DNA of 64,000 bases from Nematostella vectensis. Lineage: Eukaryota > Cnidaria > Anthozoa > Actiniaria > Edwardsiidae. The stretch is taken from contig NC_064046.1 of the NCBI RefSeq assembly GCF_932526225.1, forward strand, positions 3,224,001 through 3,288,000, in the 5' to 3' direction. This document shows, piece by piece, positions 30,953 to 40,900 of this stretch. Position 1 is the first letter of the stretch. Each line of letters opens with the position of its first letter. The position numbers and the translations under genes are program-made. The notes under the pieces were generated by a model. It had not been told where the DNA came from, made no database searches, and worked only from the letters and a program-made list of their open reading frames with translations.

Positions 30953-31970
30953 GTGTTCTCTTCCCCTATGTGGTCCGGTTTGAACGATTCTGTTGGATCA
31001 GCTGATTCTTCAGTGCAGTCATTGGCTAAGCTGTCACCTGAAGTGGTATTGGCAGGAAAAGCAACCTCTACAAGTGCTAAATACTCCGCTGCTTTTAGTA
31101 GATGGAAAACATGGTGTTCCTCTCATCAGCTTCAGGCTTCCTATGCCTGCTTTGCACTATCATGTGGCGCTTCATCTTCAGTGGCTGATGCTAGACGCAA
31201 ATTCACCCGCCCCTTTAGAAGCAGCATCACATGGCATAACTTGGGCTCATCAGATAGCTGCTTATCCCTCGCCTACAGAACATCCTCTTGTCAAACAAGT
31301 TATGGCAGGTGCTAAACGTATTCTGGCGCGTCCAAAGATGAAAAAGGAGCCAATAACTGTAGTTCAGTTAGAACAGTTAGTTAAAGATAAAGATAAGGCC
31401 GGTCCTTTTGCTTCATTGTACGATTTAAGATCAGTTTCATTAGGTTTGTTAGCTTTTGCCGCTTTTTCGAGATTTGATGAATTAGCAAATCTCACTTTGT
31501 CAGATTTAACTCTTCGGGAAGATTATTTGGAGATTTCTATTAAATCTGCCAAAACCGATCAACTAAGAGAGGAAAATTGCGTGCTTTTAGCAGCTTCACA
31601 GAAGTCTACTTGTCCAGTGTCTATTATTTCTAGATATTTAAAAGTAGCAAAGCTGAATTATGAGGATTTCATATTTTGTCAAATTTCTAAATGTTTGACA
31701 GGCTATAAGCCTAGAGCAGGAAAAAGGAAATTAAGTTATACTAGGCTCAGAGAGCTAGTTCTTGAAGCGTTTTCAGGCATTATTCCTAATATAACAGACA
31801 TCGGCACCCATAGCCATAGAAGTGGCGGTGCAACAGCAGCAGTTGCAGCAGGCGTCGCAGATAGATTATTTCAAATACATGGCCGATGGAAAAGTTCTTG
31901 TGCAAAAGATGGTTATATTAAGGATTCTAATATTGCTAAACTTTCAGTTTCTCAATCATTGGTAATTTAA
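30953..31970 (+). pseudogene. Tyrosine recombinase, frameshifted
   Basis: The frame ending at 31970 encodes a phage-integrase-type catalytic domain: arginine in AFSRFDEL (codon 31470), the HSHR box (31809-31820), GRW (about 31883) and the final tyrosine in DGYI (codon 31914). These enzymes cut and rejoin DNA through a 3'-phosphotyrosine; in animals they belong to Crypton, DIRS or Ngaro elements. The N-terminal, SAM-like part (KYSAAFSRWKTWCSSH) is in a different frame from 30953, so a frameshift lies near 31130-31150. The catalytic region from 31200 on has no break. No reverse transcriptase is next to it, which favours Crypton-like origin or a lone relic. Confidence 0.75.
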
Positions 31971-32324
31971 ACATGACTAATGACTAGCCCGGGGGTCGTT
32001 GAAGGGGGTACAGCTGGCCCGGGGTTTTCCTCCGTTAGTTGTGAGGGCTTTAGTCGGTTGTTTTTCACCCAGCTGTTCTCACTGCTCCCTTCCAGCCAGT
32101 TGGCTGATTAAATACGTTTCACTTATAGTGCTCAATTCAGTTCATTCAGAAATAAAACAGTCGCGCTGCCAGTCGAGCAGACCACACCTAGAAGTGTCTG
32201 TAGTTTTGTTGTTGTTGTTGTTGTTATTTTTTTTTTTTTGGGGGGGGGGGGGAACAACTAGGATTTAGAAGAGAGCACATATTCTCCTATCTGGGGGTAT
32301 GTCGGGTCTTTTATAGCGTGCTAT

Positions 32325-34192
32325 GCCATCAACTTACCACGGGCGTGCTATTGCGTTCTACTTACCACGGGCGTGCTATACAATCAACTTACCACGGGCG
32401 TGCTATTGCGTTCTACTTACCACGGGCGTGCTATACAATCAACTTACCACGGGCGTGCTATTGCGTTCTACTTACCACGGGCGTGCTATTGCGTTCTACT
32501 TACCACGGGCGTGCTATTGCGTTCTACTTACCACGGGCGTGCTTTACGATCAACTTACCACGGGCGTGCTATTGCGTTCTACTTACCACGGGCGTGCTAT
32601 ACAATCAACTTACCACGGGCGTGCTATACAATCAACTTACCACGGGCGTGCTATACAATCAACTTACCACGGGCGTGCTATTGCGTTCTACTTACCACGG
32701 GCGTGCTATTGCGTTCTACTTACCACGGGCGTGCTATACAATCAACTTACCACGGGCGTGCTATTGCGTTCTACTTACCACGGGCGTGCTATTGCGTTCT
32801 ACTTACCACGGGCGTGCTATTGCGTTCTACTTACCACGGGCGTGCTTTACGATCAACTTACCACGGGCGTGCTATTGCGTTCTACTTACCACGGGCGTGC
32901 TATACAATCAACTTACCACGGGCGTGCTATTGCGTTCTACTTACCACGGGCGTGCTATACAATCAACTTACCACGGGCGTGCTATACAATCAACTTACCA
33001 CGGGCGTGCTATACAATCAACTTACCACGGGCGTGCTATTGCGTTCTACTTACCACGGGCGTGCTATTGCGTTCTACTTACCACGGGCGTGCTATACAAT
33101 CAACTTACCACGGGCGTGCTATTGCGTTCTACTTACCACGGGCGTGCTATACGATCAACTTACCACGGGCGTGCTATACAATCAACTTACCACGGGCGTG
33201 CTATACAATCAACTTACCACGGGCGTGCTATACAATCAACTTACCACGGGCGTGCTATTGCGTTCTACTTACCACGGGCGTGCTATTGCGTTCTACTTAC
33301 CACGGGCGTGCTATTGCGTTCAACTTACCACGGGCGTGCTATGCCATCAACTTACCACGGGCGTGCTATACAATCAACTTACCACGGGCGTGCTATACAA
33401 TCAACTTACCACGGGCGTGCTATTGCGTTCTACTTACCACGGGCGTGCTATACGATCAACTTACCACGGGCGTGCTATTACGATCAACTTACCACGGGCG
33501 TGCTATTGCGTTCTACTTACCACGGGCGTGCTATACAATCAACTTACCACGGGCGTGCTATTGCGTTCTACTTACCACGGGCGTGCTATACGATCAACTT
33601 ACCACGGGCGTGCTATTGCGTTCAACTTACCACGGGCGTGCTATACGATCAACTTACCACGGGCGTGCTATACAATCAACTTACCACGGGCGTGCTATAC
33701 AATCAACTTACCACGGGCGTGCTATACAATCAACTTACCACGGGCGTGCTATACAATCAACTTACCACGGGCGTGCTATACAATCAACTTACCACGGGCG
33801 TGCTATACGATCAACTTACCACGGGCGTGCTATTGCGTTCTACTTACCACGGGCGTGCTATACGATCAACTTACCACGGGCGTGCTATTACGATCAACTT
33901 ACCACGGGCGTGCTATTGCGTTCTACTTACCACGGGCGTGCTATACGATCAACTTACCACGGGCGTGCTATTACGATCAACTTACCACGGGCGTGCTATT
34001 GCGTTCTACTTACCACGGGCGTGCTATACGATCAACTTACCACGGGCGTGCTATTGCGTTCAACTTACCACGGGCGTGCTATACGATCGACTTACCACGG
34101 GCGTGCTATTGCGTTCAACTTACCACGGGCGTGCTATTGCGTTCAACTTACCACGGGCGTGCTATACGATCGACTTACCACGGGCGTGCGTG
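32325..34192 (+). repeat. 27/28-bp minisatellite, about 68 copies
   Basis: Units share the core acttaccacgggcgtgct and fall into two main types: a 28-bp type with attgcgttct and a 27-bp type with atacaatcaa. Because the two lengths are mixed, the reading frame drifts, and all three plus frames stay open for up to 643 codons by chance of composition. The core contains CACG-GG-CGTG, a short palindrome. Not coding. Confidence 0.97.
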
Positions 34193-34287
34193 TTAATAGT
34201 GGCGTGGTTGATTCAATGACGTCAAGGGGCTCACATGCTTGTTTTAATTTGTGAACTGGTGTCCGTCCATTCCCATCAGCCATACCC

Positions 34288-34456
34288 TGTAGCCGACGCT
34301 CATTGTGGGTTATTCGGAAATGTTTTTCTTTTTTTTCGAATACTGGAAACCCTGTGCGCCCTCGGCCCAGCGCACCTCGGCCTTCGCGCGCACAGGGTTC
34401 CCAATATTCGAAAATAAAACATTTCCGAATAGCCCACAATGAGAGCCGGCTACACG
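34288..34456. mobile_element. Foldback/MITE-like element
   Basis: A left arm (ctcattgtgggttattcgga, aatgtttt, cgaatactgg, accctgtgcgc) pairs with a right arm of the reverse order ending ccgaatagcccacaatgaga. The arms are about 65 bp with few mismatches and the loop about 20 bp. No target duplication was resolved. Confidence 0.75.
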
Positions 34457-35229
34457 CCGCCGTCGAGCGCGACATTTAGTTAAAAACGCCTGCGATCACA
34501 GTGTCCTGCGGAGTTGCCCATTGCATAGCAACGATCAGTTAGCAACGCTCGCGTCGTCTTTGTCTTACAGCTAAGCCGATCGCGTCCTTTGTTTTTAAAC
34601 CAATGAAATCCCGTGTTCTTTGAGGTTTAGAGTGCTTATTTTATCAGAGTCCAAGCAGACAAGATGGCGGAACCGACACAGAGCGAAGGATAGCTTCAAT
34701 TCCTTTACAAATTCGCGCTACGCGAGTTTGATTTTTGGGAGCCTAACTCGTGCAGAAGTTAAAGATATCGTTGTACTACTTGTACTCTAGTTCGATTTGT
34801 GGATTTTTGGAAGTTTTCCCGTGGTAGAGGGTGCCTAATTCTACGAGTTGGATGGCTGTATGAACGCCTGGCACGGTGAGTGTTTTGGGAGATTGCGATT
34901 ATAAAGTGCTACGTCAAAGCGGATAAGGGCTAAATTCTTCGGTCCGCCGCCATTAATAAAACACCAAGGGAGCACAAAGGGAATGTTGATCCGTATTCAA
35001 ATTCAAAATATGAAAAATAAATCTAGTTTCAAGGTGACTTGAGATAAATTTGAAGTAAAACCAAGATTGAGTTCTTTTTTTAGTTGGTTTAAGTTTATTT
35101 TCGATAGAATATTAATACTGATTTGAACATCGAAGGAGTAATACTTGTCGCTCCCGCGTCCTCCTGGCTTTGCAATAGTTTTACAATTGATACACGACTC
35201 GGATTATTAAGAAACGAGACTGACTCGGC
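34457..35229. other. Interval downstream of the RAG1-like gene
   Basis: No gene is supported. A CCAAT at about 34600 and aagatggcggaac at 34663 (YY1-like) could mark a plus-strand promoter, but the short frame after that ATG stops after nine codons. Confidence 0.4.
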
Positions 35230-35834
35230 TTAATCAGGTTGTAGCGGTGTGAGCTCTTCGTTTTCGATTTTTTTCTCTGGATATTTTGAGCGGTTTAGAG
35301 GTGCAACTCTAATGCTATGCTCTTCTATTATTTTTCGTAGCCGACGCGACGCAGGGTGGATCGAGCTGAATTCACGGTTCAACTGGTTGAGTTCATGATG
35401 AATTGATTCACCACCCTGCTCGCCGAAAAAGCCTGAAGGAAACTTCCGTTCCCGGATGAAATCTGAAGTCTGTGCCTGAGGTATTTTCATGACCACGGTT
35501 GGCTGAAAGAGAATAATAATGTAATTTATAATATTGCAAAAAAAGAATAAAAAATATAGTTAGAACAAAATACCTTTCCAGATCCAGGCAATCGGGCTGT
35601 TATCCCATCCTCCGAATTCTTGCAGATTGTGTTCACAATCAAATTCCCAAGTCGCGCAACATCAGGGGAAACGAGGCCAGTGCGGACCTCGTTTAACATC
35701 CGCTCGAGGGTTCGGGTCTGAGGATCTAGCACAGCAGCGGCAGGGACGGGGCTATTCGCACGCTGGCGCTTTCTCGGGGGACAGGGATGGCTGTTGCACA
35801 GGTGATAAGGCAATCGGGTACCACATGCCCTACA
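35230..35834 (-). pseudogene. Continuation of the RAG1-like frame beyond the TAA, with one intron
   Basis: The same frame resumes right after the TAA with CRACGTRLPYHLCNSH, a CX2CX6HX4H knuckle at the place where RAG1 has its zinc finger after the RING, then a basic PPRKRQR. It continues to a donor (GGAAAG/GTATTT) at 35574. A 71-nt intron (35573-35503, acceptor CTCTTTCAG) joins in phase 0 to an exon 35502-35230 ending in TAA. The second exon (TSDFIRERKFPSGFFGEQGG, then a charged helix) is not recognised. The intact frame and splice sites suggest either a recently broken gene or use by readthrough or a separate product. No ATG at a convincing position starts this part. Confidence 0.6.
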
Positions 35835-36536
35835 TTAAACCAGGTACCCCTCTAAAAGCTGGATTAAAACAAGCGGTGCGCGCTGGAGGTCATTAGGGTC
35901 CGCCAGCGTCTCTTGACATATTGGGCATGCTGGATGTTTTTCCCCCAACTCGAACGCAGATTTCCAGCAGTCCGAGCAGCAACTGTGCTGGCACTTTGAT
36001 GACAGAGGCTTTTCGAGGACGTCTAGGCAAATAGCGCAATGAAACTCTTCTTTTTTCGTTTCGAAAAAGTCAAAGCGCTCGGTGAATCGGTGGTCCCTTA
36101 GTGTGTTCATAGAGGCACTAAGCTCGGTGACGCGCGCGATTAGTTGTGCTTTTAAACCCGCGTTTGTCGTCTCTTCCCAAGCGGAGTTTTTAGCCTGCCC
36201 TCTCGCACCGCCTCGCTTTGCTTTTTTCGGCCTACCGCCTTTTTGAATTTGCTCTTCTAAGGCGCACGTTGGGCAGTCCTCTTCCCGGTGAATCTCCCAG
36301 ATTATGGGAGCCTTGTCAGTTGTTGCGAGACGACACAACTTACAAAAGCGCATCAGATGAATATAGGGGTCATCCTTCTCGACATTGATGCCAAATTTGC
36401 CCAGCAATGTTTTGAAACTGCCGCAGGCAAAGCTTTGGGCATAGAGGCTTTTTGCCTTCTTCAACCGTTTTCCGCAAACACGACAGAGACCTTTTAAAAT
36501 CTCAAAGTGTTTTGCTTCAGCCTTCGCGGTAGCCAT
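35835..36536 (-). CDS. RAG1 N-terminal-like zinc and RING protein
   Basis: From ATG at 36536 the frame encodes 233 residues ending at TAA 35835-35837. The N-terminal zinc region has C18-x2-C21, then FGINVEKDDPYIHLMRFC with C65-x2-C68, W80-x2-H83 and C88-x2-C91, followed by a basic patch (GRPKKAKRGG). This is the order seen in the N-terminal region of vertebrate RAG1. A C3HC4 RING follows: C167, C170, C182, H184, C187, C190, C204, C207. DLQRAPLVLIQLL continues as RAG1 does after its RING. In RAG1 this region is a zinc-binding dimerisation and E3 ubiquitin ligase module outside the recombinase core; no core is present here. An upstream in-frame ATG at 36626 overlaps a TATA-like site and is less likely. 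The frame remains open past the TAA. Confidence 0.85.
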   Translation of the reverse strand: MATAKAEAKHFEILKGLCRVCGKRLKKAKSLYAQSFACGSFKTLLGKFGINVEKDDPYIHLMRFCKLCRLATTDKAPIIWEIHREEDCPTCALEEQIQKGGRPKKAKRGGARGQAKNSAWEETTNAGLKAQLIARVTELSASMNTLRDHRFTERFDFFETKKEEFHCAICLDVLEKPLSSKCQHSCCSDCWKSAFELGEKHPACPICQETLADPNDLQRAPLVLIQLLEGYLV

Positions 36537-36626
36537 TTCTTTGCGCTCATGGGCGATATTAAAACGAGCTACTACTTCAAAAATTCGCAATCTCCCAAAA
36601 CTATGAACACAGATTCTAAGAGACAA

Positions 36627-36635
36627 TTATATATA
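36627..36635 (-). promoter_or_regulatory. TATA-like box upstream of the RAG1-like gene
   Basis: TATATATAA on the minus strand lies about 90 nt upstream of the chosen ATG at 36536. Transcription from about 30 nt downstream would exclude the ATG at 36626, supporting the later start. Confidence 0.4.
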
Positions 36636-36659
36636 CGTTATGGATTAGCTACGCAATAA

Positions 36660-37700
36660 ACCAGGAAAACTTCCACGAGACTAAAATTTTAATCGGAAGT
36701 CATGTAAGTAGTTCGCCGCGCTTCCGCCATCACTCAATAGGACCGTTTACAGTGACGCTATACATTCTTGCTCAATTGCGTGTTTGATCGTTTCTTTGTA
36801 AAATTTAATCACGTAAGCATTTTAGGTATCCAAATGTCGCAATTGGATACGTATATCTATCAACACTTCTTTTAAAACAAGGGTTTTATTCGGTAGCTTG
36901 GCTGCGGCCTTCGTGACTCGCGATCCTGTCAGGTCAGTTAATAACTAACTACCTTAAAGCGCGGTCGCAAATTCAAAAAGCGCGGTTACCAACTAAATGT
37001 CGCGTCTAGGGCTGTTTGAAAGTGGCGTGGCTAGCAGGGTACACCGACCATGAGAACTAGTCTCTAGTTCTCTACCGAGCTGCTGTGATTACTTAGTCTT
37101 AATTTTGTTAGTGCAATTCTATATTATTATTGGTGACTTGGCATAATTAGTTTTAAATTTCCTACATGCTCTTAATTTGCTTTTTTTTGCCTGGAGTCTT
37201 ATTTTGAATAAAAGTTCACCTCCTGGTATCCATTTCTTGAAGTCTTTGTGTTATAAGGATGGTATATTTCGCCATCAAGACCTCCCCGCATATACACGGT
37301 CCATATATCGCCCATGACAATTCTTTGTAACAAGTCTTTGAATTTTTGGTGCCAAAACTAAATTGGTAATTGCAATAATAACTGTTAATTATTTTTTTCC
37401 TGGTTAGAAACAATAGAAGAATCTACACACGAGCTTTCGACATTTCCACGACTACCGCATGTTTATGCAAAGTAAACTTTTTTTTTAATTTAGTTTTATT
37501 TGAATGTGATTTACTTTGGAGCTTACCTGCAATATGACAAGCTCCTATCGCAGTGCAGGAAACAGATGTCAACATAGAAAATTCCATCGTCATTTCCCTT
37601 ATTGTAAGCTTTGCAAAAAAGTTGATACTCGCCAACCATCCCCACTTTAATTTTCCTTGGATTTGGTCTTTATTCTTATTGCTTCCCATTTTACCTTCCC
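36660..37700. other. Interval between the RAG1-like gene and the repeats
   Basis: No gene, RNA or clear repeat was recognised; ORFs are short and without motifs. Confidence 0.5.
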
Positions 37701-37701
37701 A

Positions 37702-37866
37702 GCATACCACGGGCGTGCTGTGTGATCAAAATACCACGGGCGTGCTGTGTGATTAACTTACCACGGGCGTGCTATGCGATCAACTTACCACGGGCGTGTT
37801 ATGTGGTTAAATTACCACGGGCGTGCTATGCGATCAGATTGCCACGGGCGTACTATGCGATCAATC
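37702..37866 (+). repeat. Second locus of the 27/28-bp minisatellite, six diverged units
   Basis: Six units carry the same core (taccacgggcgtgct) and orientation as the 32.3-34.2 kb array, but with tgtgatcaa or atgcgatcaa spacers. The units differ more from each other than those in the large array. The 61-bp satellite begins about 60 bp later. Confidence 0.9.
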
Positions 37867-37924
37867 CATTTTACTCCGTTAACGTGACCTTTTTACACTC
37901 GAACTAATTTCCCTTCAGGGTTTC

Positions 37925-40900
37925 GGCTCATTCCAATAGTCTTGTTTATTATTGATCACGCACCAGCTCATTACCTACGAATAATGTTTATTGTTATCAC
38001 AATTCTGATTGTTCACGCGCGTCTACTCATTTATTATGTGCATTGTCCATTGTTAGATCAATTCTAATTGTTCACGCGTGTCGGCTCATTACCTACGCGT
38101 ACTGTCTATTGTTAGATCATCATTCTAATTGATCACGCGCGTCTGCTCATTCCCTACACGCACTGTCTATTGTTAGATCACAATTCTGATTGAACACGCG
38201 CGTCTGCTCAATTCCTACGCGCACTGTCTATTGTTAGATCAACATTCTGATTGAACACGCGCGTCTGCTCAATCCCTACGCGCACTGTCTATTGTTAGAT
38301 CACAATTCTGATTGAACACGCGCGTCTGCTCAATCCCTACGCGCACTGTCTATTGTTAGATCACAATTCTGATTGAACACGCGCGTCTGCTCAATCCCTA
38401 TGCGCACTGTCTATTGTTAGATCAACATTCTGATTGAACACGCGCGTCTGCTCAATCCCTACGCGCACTGTCTATTGTTAGATCACAATTCTGATTGTTC
38501 ACGCGCGTCTGCTCAATCCCTACGCGCACTGTCTATTGTTAGATCACAATTCTGATTGAACACGCGCGTCTGCTCATTCCCTACGCGCACTGTCTATTGT
38601 TCGATCAACATTCTTATTGATCACGCGCGTCTGCTCATCACCTACTCACACTGTCTATTGTTAGATCACAATTCTTATTGTTCACACGCGTCTGCTCATT
38701 ACCTACGCGCACTGTTAATTGTTAGATCAACATTCTGATTGATCACGCGCGTCTGCTCATTCCCTACGCGCACTGTCTATTGTTATATCACAATTCTGAT
38801 TGATCACGCGCGTCTGCTCATTCCCTACGCGTACTGTCTATTGTTAGATCATCATTCTAATTGATCACGCGCGTCTGCTCATTCCCTACACGCACTGTCT
38901 ATTGTTAGATCACAATTCTGATTGAACACGCGCGTCTGCTCAATTCCTACGCGCACTGTCTATTGTTAGATCAACATTCTGATTGAACACGCGCGTCTGC
39001 TCAATCCCTACGCGCACTGTCTATTGTTAGATCACAATTCTGATTGAACACGCGCGTCTGCTCAATCCCTACGCGCACTGTCTATTGTTAGATCACAATT
39101 CTGATTGAACACGCGCGTCTGCTCAATCCCTACGCGCACTGTCTATTGTTAGATCAACATTCTGATTGAAAACGCGCGTCTGCTCAATCCCTACGCGCAC
39201 TGTCTATTGTTAGATCACAATTCTGATTGAACACGCGCGTCTGCTCAATCCCTACGCGCACTGTCTATTGTTAGATCACAATTCTGATTGAACACGCGCG
39301 TCTGCTCATTCCCTACGCGCACTGTCTATTGTTCGATCAACATTCTTATTGATCACGCGCGTCTGCTCATCACCTACTCACACTGTCTATTGTTAGATCA
39401 CAATTCTGATTGTTCACACGCGTCTGCTCATTACCTACGCGCACTGTTAATTGTTAGATCAACATTCTGATTGATCACGCGCGTCTGCTCATTCCCTACG
39501 CGCACTGTCTATTGTTATATCACAATTCTGATTGATCACGCGCGTCTGCTCATTCCCTACGCGCACTGTCTATTGTTAGATTACAATTCTGATTGTTCAC
39601 ACGCGTCTGCTCATTCCCTACGCGCACTGTCTATTGTTAGATTAACATTCTAATTGATAACGCGCGTCTGCTCATCACCTACGCGCACTGTCTACTGTTA
39701 GATCACAATTCTGATTGTTCGCACGCGTCTGCTCATTACCTACGGGCACTTTCTATTGTTAGATCACAATTCTGTAAGTTCACGCGCGTCTACTCATTAC
39801 CTACGCGCACTGTCTTTTCTTAGATCACAATTCTGATTGATCTCGCGCGTCTGCTCATCACCTACTCACACTGTCTATTGTTAGATCACAATTCCGACTG
39901 TTCACGCGCGTCTTCTCATTCCCTACGCGCACTGTTTACTGTTAGATAACAATTCCGATTGTTCACACGCGTCTGCCCATTACCTACGCGCACTGTCTAT
40001 TGTTAGATTAAAATTCTAATTGATAACGCGCGTCTGCTTATCACCTACGCGCACTGTCTACTGTTAGATCACAATTCTGATTGTTCACACGCGTCTGCTC
40101 ATTACCTACGAGCACTTTCTATTGTTAGATCACAATTCTGATAGTTCACGCACGTCTGCTCATTACCTACGCGCACTGTCTATTGTTAGATCACAATTCT
40201 GATTTTTCACGCGCGTCTGCTCATTACATACGCGCACTGTCTTCTGTTAGATCACAATTCTGATTGTTCACGCGCGTCTGCTCATTCCCTACGCGCACTG
40301 TCTACTGTTAGATCACAATTCTGAGTGTTCACGCGCGTCTGCTCATCACCTACTCACACTGTCTATTGTTAGATCACAATTCCGACTGTTCACGCGCGTC
40401 TGCTCATTACCTACGCGCACTGTCTTTTGTTAGATCACAATTCTGATTGTTCACACGCGTCTGCTCATTACCTACGCGCACTGTCTATTGTTAGATCACA
40501 ATTCTAATTGATAACTCGCGTCTGCTCATCGCCTACGCGCACTGTCTACTTTTAGATCACAATTCCGACTGTTCACGCGCGTCTGCTCATCATCTACGCG
40601 CACTGTCTATTGTTAGATCACAATTCTGATTGTTCACGCGCGTCTGCTCATCACCTACTTAAACTGTCTTTTGTTAGATCACAATTCTGACTGTACACGC
40701 GCGTCTGCTCATCACCTACGCGCAGTGTCTATTGTTAGATCACAAATCTGATTATTCACGCGCGTCTGCTCATTACCTACTTACACTGTCTATTGTTAGA
40801 TCACAATTCTGATTGTTCACACGTCTGCTCATTGCCTACGCGCACTGTCTATTGTTAGATCACAATTCTGATTGTCCACGCGCGTCTGCTCATCACCTAC

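Noticed and set aside
32318..34254. Three overlapping plus-strand ORFs of more than 600 codons
   Set aside because: They read through the mixed 27/28-bp minisatellite in every plus frame with a repeating low-complexity product; no start context, domain or codon bias supports coding.
35823..35840. An 18-nt GT...AG intron that would remove the TAA in the RAG1-like gene
   Set aside because: It is far shorter than any normal animal intron and would also delete the first cysteine of the zinc knuckle.
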